From contig JAUSNJ010000133.1 of assembly GCA_030645355.1 (NCBI GenBank), positions 1 to 64,000 on the forward strand: DNA of 64,000 nucleotides, written 5' to 3'. The DNA comes from Rhodoferax sp. Lineage in GTDB: Bacteria > Pseudomonadota > Gammaproteobacteria > Burkholderiales > Burkholderiaceae_C. The notes under the pieces were generated by a model. The model saw only the letters and a list, made by a program, of their open reading frames with translations. It did no database searches and was not told the DNA's origin. Positions 17,451-25,600 of this stretch are shown here, piece after piece. Position numbers and translations under genes: made by a program. Every line of letters starts with the position of its first letter. Positions within the stretch are counted from its first letter, which is position 1.

Positions 17451-18680
17451 ATGACCCCAAAACCCAAGAAAATTCTCATCGTTGGCGCCAATTTTGCCGG
17501 TCTGACCGCGGCTATCCAATTGCCCAAAACGTGTGACGTGACCGTGGTCGACCCCTCACCGGACTTTGAGTGGATTCCGGGCATCCACGAAATTCTCTCC
17601 GGCGTCAAAACCCCGCAAGGCCTGCGACTCAATCGCTCCCAGATCGTCGCCCGCGCGGGGCACCGCTTTGTGCAGGACCAGGTTACCCACATCGACACCC
17701 GCCGGCGCCGCGCCACCACGGCGGGTGGCGACATCCTGCCTTTTGACGGAGCAATAGTCGCCGTGGGCGGCATCAGCAACAACTACCACATACCCGGCGT
17801 GGACCAGCACACCTGGCCGTTTCGAACCGTTGCAGACAGCCTGGCCATTGAAAAGCGAATGGAAGAATTGCAGCACAAACCGGCACCCCTGCACGTGGTG
17901 GTGGTAGGTGGCGGCCTGTCAGGCGTCGAGGCGTTGGGCGAACTCCTGCGACGCTACCGCCACCGCCCCGAGATTTCCTTTGCCATGGTTGAGGCCAGCG
18001 CCCAACTGATGCCCGGCTTCCCAAAAGCGCTGGACGCCGACCTGCGACGGATGTGCCAGGAACACCGCGTGTCGTTTCACACCGGGGAATCGGTTGCCCG
18101 CGTGACGCCCCAAGGCGTCTGGCTGGCGTCCGGCAAGCGGTTACCCTCAGCCCTGACCATATGGACCGCCGGCCTGGCACCACCGCCCCTGCTACGCGAC
18201 GCCAAGCTGATTCGACCGCCCCACACCTGGGCAGCCGTGCACCAGACCTTGCAGAGTCGCTACGCCTCCAGCATTTTTGTGATCGGCGATGCAGCGGCCT
18301 TGCCCAAGCCCGCCAGCAAGCAAGCCTTCAACGCCATCGACATGGGTGCCTTGGCAGCGCAGAACGTGACCCGCTGGCTGGCGGACGAAAGCCTGAAAGA
18401 TTTCAAGGCGCCGGCCACGCCGATCCTGTTGGCCTTTGGCGACCTGCAGACCTACCTGGTGGCCGGCAAAACCGTGCTGGCCAGCAAAACCCTGGCGGGT
18501 GCCAAGGAGGGGGTCTACCAGCTCTTTATGGCGCAAACCGCACCACAGCCTGGATTACAGGGTGTGCCTGGCGCATTGCGCCGGCTGCGCAAGAGCTGGA
18601 AAGAGCTGGTGGTGCCCGGCCTACTGTCCATCAAGGACTTCCGTGCAACGCCCGATTGCCGCCCGTTGAAACTGCTGTGA
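17451..18680 (+). CDS. NADH dehydrogenase-like FAD/NAD(P)H oxidoreductase
   Basis: 409 residues with two dinucleotide-binding folds: ILIVGANFAGLTAAIQL near residue 7 for FAD and VVVVGGGLSGVEALGEL near residue 145 for NAD(P)H, then the second FAD motif SIFVIGDAAALP near 278. This order is that of pyridine nucleotide-disulfide oxidoreductases of the type II NADH dehydrogenase group. There is no clear membrane anchor. Such proteins pass electrons from NADH to quinones; membership of NDH-2 proper is uncertain, and a sulfide:quinone-like or ferredoxin-reductase-like activity cannot be excluded. Confidence 0.82.
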   Translation: MTPKPKKILIVGANFAGLTAAIQLPKTCDVTVVDPSPDFEWIPGIHEILSGVKTPQGLRLNRSQIVARAGHRFVQDQVTHIDTRRRRATTAGGDILPFDGAIVAVGGISNNYHIPGVDQHTWPFRTVADSLAIEKRMEELQHKPAPLHVVVVGGGLSGVEALGELLRRYRHRPEISFAMVEASAQLMPGFPKALDADLRRMCQEHRVSFHTGESVARVTPQGVWLASGKRLPSALTIWTAGLAPPPLLRDAKLIRPPHTWAAVHQTLQSRYASSIFVIGDAAALPKPASKQAFNAIDMGALAAQNVTRWLADESLKDFKAPATPILLAFGDLQTYLVAGKTVLASKTLAGAKEGVYQLFMAQTAPQPGLQGVPGALRRLRKSWKELVVPGLLSIKDFRATPDCRPLKLL

Positions 18681-18738
18681 AACAGGACGCGCCGCAGGCC
18701 ACGGTGGCGCGTGACCCAATGCCCGGCCCACGGCGCAA

Positions 18739-20280
18739 TCAGAACTTGCGCTCGAACGCCGTCAGCGCTCCTTCCAGCTGCCATTGCAGGCGCGCCTTGG
18801 GACTTTGCTCCAGATAGGCCTGGCATCGCGCGGTGGTCTTGGTGGCGCCGGGCCGGTTGCCCGCGCAGGCGGGTGCGGGGTTGAGACGGCCCACGTCTTT
18901 CCACAGCGGGGAGCCTTCTACAAACGCGTAGTGCAGGCTGTTGCGCGCCATGGTTTTCAGTTGCCGGTAGCTGACGTTCTGCTCTTGCACCGCCTTCACG
19001 TACTCGTGGGTCATCTCCGAGCGCGACACGCCCTCGTCATCCGTCGCCAGCGCAGTCGGAACACCGTACTTCAGGTAGGCCGACAGCGGGTGCTGGGCGC
19101 CGCTCACACCCAGGATGCCGGTGTTGCTGGTCAGGCAGATTTCCACCATGATCTTGTTGCGCGCCATGCTTTTCAGCAGGCCCACCGCGTCGTCTTCCTG
19201 CATGATGGCCACACCATGGCCGATGCGCGTGGCGTGGCCCTTTTCAATCGACTCGCGGATGTGAAAGCGCAGCCCCTCGGGCGGCACCAGGCCGGGCACC
19301 AGCTCCCCCGCGTGCAGCGTGACCTGCACCTTGGGGTAGACGCTGTGCAGGTAGTCCAGCAGGCGCATGTGCAGCGAAAAGTCGCGCATGGGCACCAACG
19401 CATCCTCTGGCATGACCAGGTTCAGCCCGACCACTTCGGTGTCCGCGCGACTTGCCAGCTCAAACCCGGCCAGCATCTGCGCAAAGACAATCTCCTTGGG
19501 CAGGCCGCGCAGCACTTGGTAGAGATATCGTACGGTCACCGCGCAGCCGGACGCAGCCTGGGCGGTGCCGCAGCGCAGAATCTCGGCCTTGCGCGCGTTG
19601 GCACGGCTCAACTCATCGGCGGCGGTCTGAGCAGCCTCGGGCATGCCGCTCTCCAGCATGGCCGCGCGCATCTTGCCAAAGTCGTCATTCCACTGTGCCT
19701 TGGCGGCCACTCTGCCGACGCCAGAGCCGCCGGGGGTCAGCATCAACTCCAGATAGCTGACCTGCCCTGCGCTGGCTCGCGCGGCCACTTCGGCCAGCAT
19801 GTCACCGGTGCGGTTCTTGTTGGACAGGCCAAACTTGCCAAAGCTGTCAAAGAACTGGTCGTGGCCGCTCAGGCCGGAGGTGGCGGCGTTGCGCATCGAC
19901 CAGGCATCGATCAGGCGGCGGTACAGCACACCGTCCAGCTGCGCGTCCTTGGCCGCCACCTGGCCCAGCGCAAGGTCGCAGGGCGGCTTCACCACGGTCA
20001 GCGTTTTGGGGTCCACGCACAGGCCGTCTTCCACCGCCCAGCCCACCATCGATTCGGCATAAATGGCGCCCGACAAATGGCTGTGCAGGTCGCCGCCTTT
20101 GGGCATGTCTTTGAGAAAGGCCCACAGCTCGGGCGGCTGCGCGCGGATGGTCCGAAAATGCGCTTCTGTGCGTTGCTGTGGGTTGGTGGCGGGTTTGGAT
20201 TGACCGAATACCGGGAGGGTCATGCATGCAGTCACTGCCAGGCTCATGCAAAGTGTCTTCAGTGTGATGTTGGTGATCAT
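18739..20280 (-). CDS. Secreted adenosine deaminase-like hydrolase
   Basis: 513 residues with a signal peptide (MITNITLKTLCMSLAVTACMTLPVFG). Metal and catalytic motifs of the adenosine/AMP deaminase family are all recognisable: DLHSHLSG (HxH zinc ligands), TLHAGEL (His and catalytic Glu), RIGHGVAI, EICLTSNTGILGV and ALATDDEGVS (Asp-Asp). Export and the large size (cytosolic bacterial Add is about 340 residues) resemble the secreted ADGF group, suggesting deamination of nucleosides in the periplasm. LysR gene lies 42 bases upstream on the same strand and may be co-transcribed. Confidence 0.85.
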   Translation of the reverse strand: MITNITLKTLCMSLAVTACMTLPVFGQSKPATNPQQRTEAHFRTIRAQPPELWAFLKDMPKGGDLHSHLSGAIYAESMVGWAVEDGLCVDPKTLTVVKPPCDLALGQVAAKDAQLDGVLYRRLIDAWSMRNAATSGLSGHDQFFDSFGKFGLSNKNRTGDMLAEVAARASAGQVSYLELMLTPGGSGVGRVAAKAQWNDDFGKMRAAMLESGMPEAAQTAADELSRANARKAEILRCGTAQAASGCAVTVRYLYQVLRGLPKEIVFAQMLAGFELASRADTEVVGLNLVMPEDALVPMRDFSLHMRLLDYLHSVYPKVQVTLHAGELVPGLVPPEGLRFHIRESIEKGHATRIGHGVAIMQEDDAVGLLKSMARNKIMVEICLTSNTGILGVSGAQHPLSAYLKYGVPTALATDDEGVSRSEMTHEYVKAVQEQNVSYRQLKTMARNSLHYAFVEGSPLWKDVGRLNPAPACAGNRPGATKTTARCQAYLEQSPKARLQWQLEGALTAFERKF

Positions 20281-20322
20281 TTTTCTCTTTCCCTCGGGTA
20301 CTGATGCGCCATATTACGATGA

Positions 20323-21243
20323 TCAGCGTAGGTTCTTGTAGGGCGCCAACTCTGCCAATACCAATGCATACACCTCGTCCAACACCGGATTGGGCGCGCG
20401 CTGGGTGCGCTGAACCCAGGCCACTTGCGAATCCAGCCCCGTCGTCGGAAACGGCAGCTGCACCAGGGCATCGCACGCCAACAATTCCCGGGCGCTGGCC
20501 AGCATGCCCGCGTACACCGCGTCGCTTTGGCTCACCACCTCCAGCAAGCTTGCAACGTCCTCGCAGCGCAGCGATACGAACGAGGCCGGATGGGCCTGCG
20601 GCCCAAAGCGGTCGACCAGCTTGTGCGCCAGCGAGTCACTGACCTCGGTGCTGGCAATCGGGTACTGCAGCACATCTTCCATGTTGACCGTCTGTTTTCG
20701 GGTCAGCGGATGGCCGTTGCGGCACATCAGCCCAATAGCGAACTCGCCTACTTTCTCCACTTGCAGGTCACCGCTGTCATGGGGCACTGAGCGCAGATCC
20801 ACGACCAGCGCATCCAGACGCCGCTCCCGCAATGCGCTCACCTGCTGCTCCATCGGTCCCAGTGAAACGGTGATGCGCATGCCACCCGCGTGCTGGGCAG
20901 CAAACCGCAACAGGGGTCGAGTGAGCAGGGCATTGGGAGTCGGGCTCAGGCCGATGCGCACATGCCCGGCGTTACCGCTGGCATGGTGCTGCACCACTTG
21001 CAGCAGTTCATCGGTTTGCGCTACCACCTGGCGGGCATGGGCCAGCACCGTGCGGCCAATGGGCGTGAGGGCGTTGCGGTGCCCCACCCGATCCACCAAC
21101 GTCACCCCCAGGTTGCTCTCCAACACCGCAATACTGCGGCTGAACGCCGCTTGCGAGCGGCGGTTCTGGTCTGCGGCGCGGGTAAACGAGCCGCTATCAG
21201 CCAGCGCCAGGAAGTTGCGAAGTTGGGCAATGGAAGCGTTCAT
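20323..21243 (-). CDS. LysR-family transcriptional regulator
   Basis: 306 residues from MNASIAQLRNF. The N-terminal winged helix-turn-helix (LRNFLALADSGSFTRAADQNRRSQAAFSRS, shown in part) is typical, followed by a periplasmic-binding-like effector domain starting near residue 92 (HVRIGLSPTPNALL). The open frame extends far upstream but through the divergent promoter region. It is divergent from the M20 peptidase gene across a 133-base gap, the usual layout for a LysR protein and its target, and precedes the deaminase gene on the same strand; either could be regulated. Confidence 0.9.
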   Translation of the reverse strand: MNASIAQLRNFLALADSGSFTRAADQNRRSQAAFSRSIAVLESNLGVTLVDRVGHRNALTPIGRTVLAHARQVVAQTDELLQVVQHHASGNAGHVRIGLSPTPNALLTRPLLRFAAQHAGGMRITVSLGPMEQQVSALRERRLDALVVDLRSVPHDSGDLQVEKVGEFAIGLMCRNGHPLTRKQTVNMEDVLQYPIASTEVSDSLAHKLVDRFGPQAHPASFVSLRCEDVASLLEVVSQSDAVYAGMLASARELLACDALVQLPFPTTGLDSQVAWVQRTQRAPNPVLDEVYALVLAELAPYKNLR

Positions 21244-21376
21244 GGAATGCAGAAATGCGATTGAATCAACGCAAATTATGCAATTGACACAAACCAACGC
21301 GGCTTCTAGTATCCCTCCACCCAGCGCCATCCACGGCCTGCAACGGTCTGACCGACACCATCGAAAGTGAATCCGC

Positions 21377-22870
21377 GTGATCAAAAAAGTAGTTCTCTCC
21401 GTAGGCGCCGTTTTACTGCTGCTCGTTGCCGCAGTGGGCATCAACACCGCCCGCAAGGGCTCACAGCAAATGGCGGTTGCGCCGCTTGCGCCCATCGCAG
21501 TGGACGAGGCTGGGGCCGCCACCCGGCTGGGTGAGGCGGTGCGCCTGAAGACGATTTCGTCACGCGACGATGCCAAGCTCAATGCCGACCAGTTTCTGGC
21601 GTTTCATGCGCTGCTGCAGGCCAAGTTTCCCAAAGTGCACGCCGCCCTGAAGCGCGAGATCGTGGCCGACCTGAGCCTGCTCTACACCTGGGAGGGTACC
21701 GATCCCAAGGCCAAACCCATCATGTTGCTGGCGCACCAGGACGTCGTGACCGTGGCCCCCGGCACCGAAGGCGACTGGCAGGTAGACCCGTTTTCTGGCG
21801 TCGTGAAGGACGGGTTTGTGTGGGGCCGTGGTTCCTGGGACGACAAGGGCAATTTGATGTCGCAACTGGAAGCCGTGGAAATGTTGCTCGCATCGGGTTA
21901 CATGCCCGCGCGCACGGTCTACCTGGCCTATGGCGCAGATGAAGAGGTGGCTGGTGCCCGCGGCGCCGCCAAGATTGCCGCGCTGCTGAAGGAACGCAAG
22001 GTGCAACTGGACTTTGTCATCGACGAAGGCCTGTTGGTGCTCGACGGCGTGTTGCCTGGCCTCAAGCAACCGGCCGCCCTGATAGGCGTGGCAGAGAAAG
22101 GCTATATGTCCGTGGTGCTGAAGATGTCGGCCACGCCCGGCCACTCGTCCATGCCGCCCAAGCAGGGCACCAGCGCCATTGCCATGATGAGCGCGGCCCT
22201 GAAGCGCCTGGATGACGATCAACTGCCTGCCGGCATTCGCGGCGTCGCCAGTGAAATGTTTGACATCCTGGCACCTGAAATGGGTGGCTTCTCAAGGGTA
22301 GCCTTGTCCAACCTGTGGTTGTTTGGCCCACTGGTGCAAAAGCAATTCGAATCCGCTGGCAGCACCAACGCCATGATACGCACCACGACTGCGTTGACGA
22401 TTGTGAATGCGGGTAACAAGGAGAACGTGTTACCCGGCCGTGCCGAGGCGACGGTGAACTTTCGCATCCTGCCCGGAGAGACCACTGAGCAAGTGATGGA
22501 GCACGTGCGCTCCAGGGTCAGCGCGGTGGTGCCTGCGGAGAAGTTTGAGTTGTTTGCGCTGCCAGGCGCAGTGGCCGCGTCCAAAGTTGCCCCCACGAAC
22601 TCCGCGCAGTACAAGGTGCTGAGCAAGACGATCCGTGAAATCTTCCCGGACGCGCTGGTCGCGCCCGGCCTGATGGTGGCAGGGACGGACTCGATTCACT
22701 ATGGCGACATCAGCGACCACATTTTCAAATTCTCACCCGTGCGCGCCAACCCTGAAGATCTGAAACGCTTTCACGGCACGAACGAGCGCCTGAGCACCGG
22801 CAACTATGCCGATGCCATTCGCTTCTACCACCGCCTGATCACTGAGACCGTGGCTGCCCAGGCAAAATGA
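21377..22870 (+). CDS. M20-family metallopeptidase (PM20D1/carboxypeptidase-like), membrane-anchored or exported
   Basis: 497 residues with a GTG start. The N-terminal hydrophobic stretch VVLSVGAVLLLLVAAVGIN is an uncleaved anchor or signal. Zinc ligands are clear: LLAHQDVV, WGRGSWDDKGN and YGADEEVAGARGA (Glu-Glu), with a later dimerisation domain. The arrangement matches the Gly-X carboxypeptidase/PM20D1 branch, which hydrolyses or forms N-acyl amino acids or cleaves dipeptides. It faces outward in the periplasm by inference and is divergent from the LysR gene, its likely regulator. Confidence 0.87.
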   Translation: MIKKVVLSVGAVLLLLVAAVGINTARKGSQQMAVAPLAPIAVDEAGAATRLGEAVRLKTISSRDDAKLNADQFLAFHALLQAKFPKVHAALKREIVADLSLLYTWEGTDPKAKPIMLLAHQDVVTVAPGTEGDWQVDPFSGVVKDGFVWGRGSWDDKGNLMSQLEAVEMLLASGYMPARTVYLAYGADEEVAGARGAAKIAALLKERKVQLDFVIDEGLLVLDGVLPGLKQPAALIGVAEKGYMSVVLKMSATPGHSSMPPKQGTSAIAMMSAALKRLDDDQLPAGIRGVASEMFDILAPEMGGFSRVALSNLWLFGPLVQKQFESAGSTNAMIRTTTALTIVNAGNKENVLPGRAEATVNFRILPGETTEQVMEHVRSRVSAVVPAEKFELFALPGAVAASKVAPTNSAQYKVLSKTIREIFPDALVAPGLMVAGTDSIHYGDISDHIFKFSPVRANPEDLKRFHGTNERLSTGNYADAIRFYHRLITETVAAQAK

Positions 22871-22938
22871 GGCATCGGCATGGCGCCAGCTAGCCTGTGG
22901 CGCACCTAGCGCGCCGGTCGTTGTATGCCAAATGACCC

Positions 22939-22986
22939 GCTAGCCCTCGTCAATACTGTATGTATCACTATATTATTGATAGCAAC
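22939..22986 (-). repeat. Dispersed repeat copy 4, intergenic
   Basis: On the minus strand this reads GTTGCTATCAATAATATAG...TTGACGAGGGCTAGC, closely matching the copy at 46461. It occupies the gap between the M20 peptidase stop and the convergent glmS stop. Confidence 0.75.
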
Positions 22987-23012
22987 TCGCAACATATTTC
23001 CCGATTTTTCGC

Positions 23013-24929
23013 CTATTCGACCGTGACTGATTTGGCCAAATTACGTGGCTTGTCGACGTCAGTCCCCCGCGCACAGGCGGCGTGGTAGGCCAGCAGCTGC
23101 AAGGGCACCACATGCAGCAGTGGTGACAACTCGCCATAGTGCTCGGGCATGCGGATCACGTGCATGCCTTCGCCGCTCTCGATGCGCGTGTCGGCATCGG
23201 CCAGCACATACAGCACGCCACCCCGGGCACGCACCTCGTGCAGGTTGCTCTTGAGTTTTTCCAGCAGCGCGTCATTGGGAGCCACGGTGACCACCGGCAT
23301 CTCGCTGGTGACCAGCGCCAGCGGGCCGTGCTTGAGTTCTCCGGCCGCATACGCTTCGGCGTGGATGTAGGTGATCTCCTTGAGCTTCAAGGCACCTTCC
23401 ATGGCAATGGGGTAGTGCAGGCCGCGGCCCAGGAACAGCGCGTTCTCCTTCTTGGCAAAGTCTTCGGACCAGCTGATGATTTGCGGCTCCAGCGCCAGCA
23501 CGGCCTGCAGCGCGGCGGGCAGGTGGCGCATGGCCTTGATGTGGCGTTGCTCTTCATCTTCCGACAAACGTCCCTTGGCCTGGGCCAGTGCCAGCGTCAG
23601 CAAAAACAGCCCGGCCAATTGGGTCGTGAAGGCCTTGGTGGATGCCACGCCAATCTCCACGCCTGCGCGCGTTACATACGCCAGGCTGCACTCGCGCACC
23701 ATGGCGCTGGTGGCCACATTGCAAATGGTCAGTGTGTGGTGCATGCCCAGGCTTTTGGCATGGCGCAGTGCGGCCAGTGTGTCGGCGGTTTCGCCCGATT
23801 GGGTGATGGTGACGACCAGCGTCTTGGGGTTGGGCACCGAATCACGGTAGCGGTATTCACTGGCAACCTCTACTTGCGTGGGCACTTTGGCAATGCTCTC
23901 CAGCCAGTACTTGGCGGTACACCCGCTGTAGTAACTGGTGCCGCAGGCCAGGATCAGCACCGAATCGATCTCGGCAAACACGCGGGCCGCATTGGCACCC
24001 GGTGCGTGGTTCATCTGCTGGTCAAACAGTTCGGGGACGATACCTTCCACACCATCCAGCGTGTCGGCGATGGCGCGCGGCTGCTCAAAAATTTCTTTCT
24101 GCATGTAGTGGCGATACGGCCCCAACTCGGCCGCACCGCTGTGCGCCAACACGGTTTTGACGGGGCGCTGTGCGGGTGCGACCGGCTTGCGGGCCTTGTC
24201 AATCAACCAGTATTTGCCCAGTTGCACGTCGACCATGTCGCCTTCGTCCAGATAGACGATCTGGTCCGTGACACCGGCCAGTGCCATCGCGTCGCTGGCC
24301 AGAAAATGCTCTTGCCCATCCTTGCCCACCCCCAGAATCAACGGCGAACCGGCACGTGCGCCAACCAGTCGGTGGGGCTCGTCCTTGCAAAACACTGCAA
24401 TGGCATAGGCACCGTGCAACTGGCTGACGGCCGCCTGCACGGCTTCAAACAAATCGCCGTCATAGAGGCTGTCCACCAGGTGGGCGATGACTTCGGTATC
24501 GGTCTGGCTGACGAACACGTAGCCTTTGGCCTTGAGCGCGGCGCGCAGCTCGTCGTGGTTTTCAATGATGCCGTTGTGCACCAGCGCAATGCGTCCCGGC
24601 CGCTGGTGGGCGTCGGCCCCCGGGCCATGGCTGAAGTGGGGGTGGGCATTGCTGACCGAAGGCGCTCCATGGGTGGCCCAGCGCGTGTGGGCAATGCCCA
24701 AATGACCAGTCAAACCACCCGTCTCAGAACCCGGCGCCACCTGCGCCGCCAACTCTGCCACCCGGGAAGTGCTGCGGGCTCGGCGCAATCCGCTGTGGGT
24801 GGCATCTGTACCCTGCGCATACACCGCTACACCGCAGGAGTCATAGCCCCGGTATTCCAGCCGCTCCAGCCCTTGCACCAGCACCGGAACAATATTGCGG
24901 TTGGACACCGCGCCGACGATTCCACACAT
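23013..24929 (-). CDS. glmS: Glutamine--fructose-6-phosphate aminotransferase
   Basis: 638 residues. GlmS makes glucosamine-6-phosphate from fructose-6-phosphate and glutamine, opening the route to UDP-GlcNAc. The start MCGIVGAV at 24929 is fixed by the need for Cys as residue 2 (the N-terminal glutaminase nucleophile) and by a GGGGAG site. Glutaminase domain about 1-240, then two SIS isomerase domains ([45 protein letters not shown] in part) and the conserved end [10 protein letters not shown]. No ribozyme is expected or seen upstream. The pathway partner glmU is at 33935. Confidence 0.97.
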   Translation of the reverse strand: MCGIVGAVSNRNIVPVLVQGLERLEYRGYDSCGVAVYAQGTDATHSGLRRARSTSRVAELAAQVAPGSETGGLTGHLGIAHTRWATHGAPSVSNAHPHFSHGPGADAHQRPGRIALVHNGIIENHDELRAALKAKGYVFVSQTDTEVIAHLVDSLYDGDLFEAVQAAVSQLHGAYAIAVFCKDEPHRLVGARAGSPLILGVGKDGQEHFLASDAMALAGVTDQIVYLDEGDMVDVQLGKYWLIDKARKPVAPAQRPVKTVLAHSGAAELGPYRHYMQKEIFEQPRAIADTLDGVEGIVPELFDQQMNHAPGANAARVFAEIDSVLILACGTSYYSGCTAKYWLESIAKVPTQVEVASEYRYRDSVPNPKTLVVTITQSGETADTLAALRHAKSLGMHHTLTICNVATSAMVRECSLAYVTRAGVEIGVASTKAFTTQLAGLFLLTLALAQAKGRLSEDEEQRHIKAMRHLPAALQAVLALEPQIISWSEDFAKKENALFLGRGLHYPIAMEGALKLKEITYIHAEAYAAGELKHGPLALVTSEMPVVTVAPNDALLEKLKSNLHEVRARGGVLYVLADADTRIESGEGMHVIRMPEHYGELSPLLHVVPLQLLAYHAACARGTDVDKPRNLAKSVTVE

Positions 24930-25042
24930 AACCGTACTCCCCATCGTTACCAAAGATGGGCGAATGGTAAAGGCCTATCCGAATAATTGTTATTAAATAT
25001 GCATAACATATATGGAAGATAATTTCATAAAAATTCAGTATT

Positions 25043-25055
25043 GGCATTAAATGCC
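25043..25055. promoter_or_regulatory. Short inverted repeat in the glmS / Lrp divergent promoter region
   Basis: GGCAT-TAA-ATGCC is a perfect short palindrome 16 bases before the Lrp-family ATG, within the strongly AT-rich 141-base gap 24930-25070, which also holds TATGCATA. It is placed as an autoregulatory site would be; no binding evidence. Confidence 0.3.
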
Positions 25056-25070
25056 GAATTTTGTTGAAAA

Positions 25071-25553
25071 ATGAAACAAATAACGCTAGACAAAACGGAT
25101 CTGGAGCTGCTGGCGCAACTCCAGAGGGACGCCAGTTTGAGCAATCAGGCTCTGGCCGAGCACGTCCACACATCAGCGCCCACCTGCCTGCGCCGCGTCA
25201 AGCGCCTGCGGGATGCCGGCCTGATTGAGCGCCAGATCGCCATCCTCAACCCTGAAAAGCTCTCCGCCACTCTTGGATTTGGTCTGACGGCGATTGTGGA
25301 AATCACGCTGGACCGGCAAGACGCGCAGGCGCTTGACCACTTTGAGGCCCGTGTGGCCCATGACCCTGCGGTGCAGCAGTGCTATCGGGTTTCGCCCGGG
25401 CCAGACTTTGTGCTGGTGGTGCATGCACTGAATATGCCGGACTACCAGGCGGCCACGCAGCGCCTGTTCACCAGCGACGCCAATGTGCGCAACGTCAAGG
25501 CGTTCTTCAGTATCAAGCGCAGCAAGTTTGGGGGGGAGTTGCCACTGGCTTGA
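25071..25553 (+). CDS. Lrp/AsnC-family transcriptional regulator
   Basis: 160 residues. The N-terminal helix-turn-helix (LDKTDLELLAQLQRDASLSN, then LAEHVHTSAPTCLRRVKRL) is the AsnC form, and the rest is an AsnC_trans_reg ligand-binding domain (AIVEITLDRQ, QCYRVSPGPDFVLVVHALNM, VRNVKAFFSIKRSKF). Such proteins form octamers and respond to amino acids. It is divergent from glmS and 47 bases before the TPR-glycosyltransferase gene, so it might regulate either; neither is a known Lrp target. Confidence 0.92.
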   Translation: MKQITLDKTDLELLAQLQRDASLSNQALAEHVHTSAPTCLRRVKRLRDAGLIERQIAILNPEKLSATLGFGLTAIVEITLDRQDAQALDHFEARVAHDPAVQQCYRVSPGPDFVLVVHALNMPDYQAATQRLFTSDANVRNVKAFFSIKRSKFGGELPLA

Positions 25554-25600
25554 CCCATTACACTGGCGCGTGGTTACCGATCCATCGTGAACAATCCCGA

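Noticed and set aside
18784-20304. Plus-strand open frame of 506 codons opposite the deaminase-like gene
   Set aside because: The minus strand has a signal peptide and all deaminase motifs; this frame is Arg/Gln/His-rich shadow.
23139-24986. Long plus-strand open frame of 615 codons opposite glmS
   Set aside because: Antisense to a fully recognisable glmS; no domain or plausible composition.
24930-25070. glmS ribozyme or riboswitch in the glmS leader
   Set aside because: The glmS start has a normal ribosome site and the AT-rich gap shows no ribozyme-like core; such ribozymes belong to Gram-positive bacteria.
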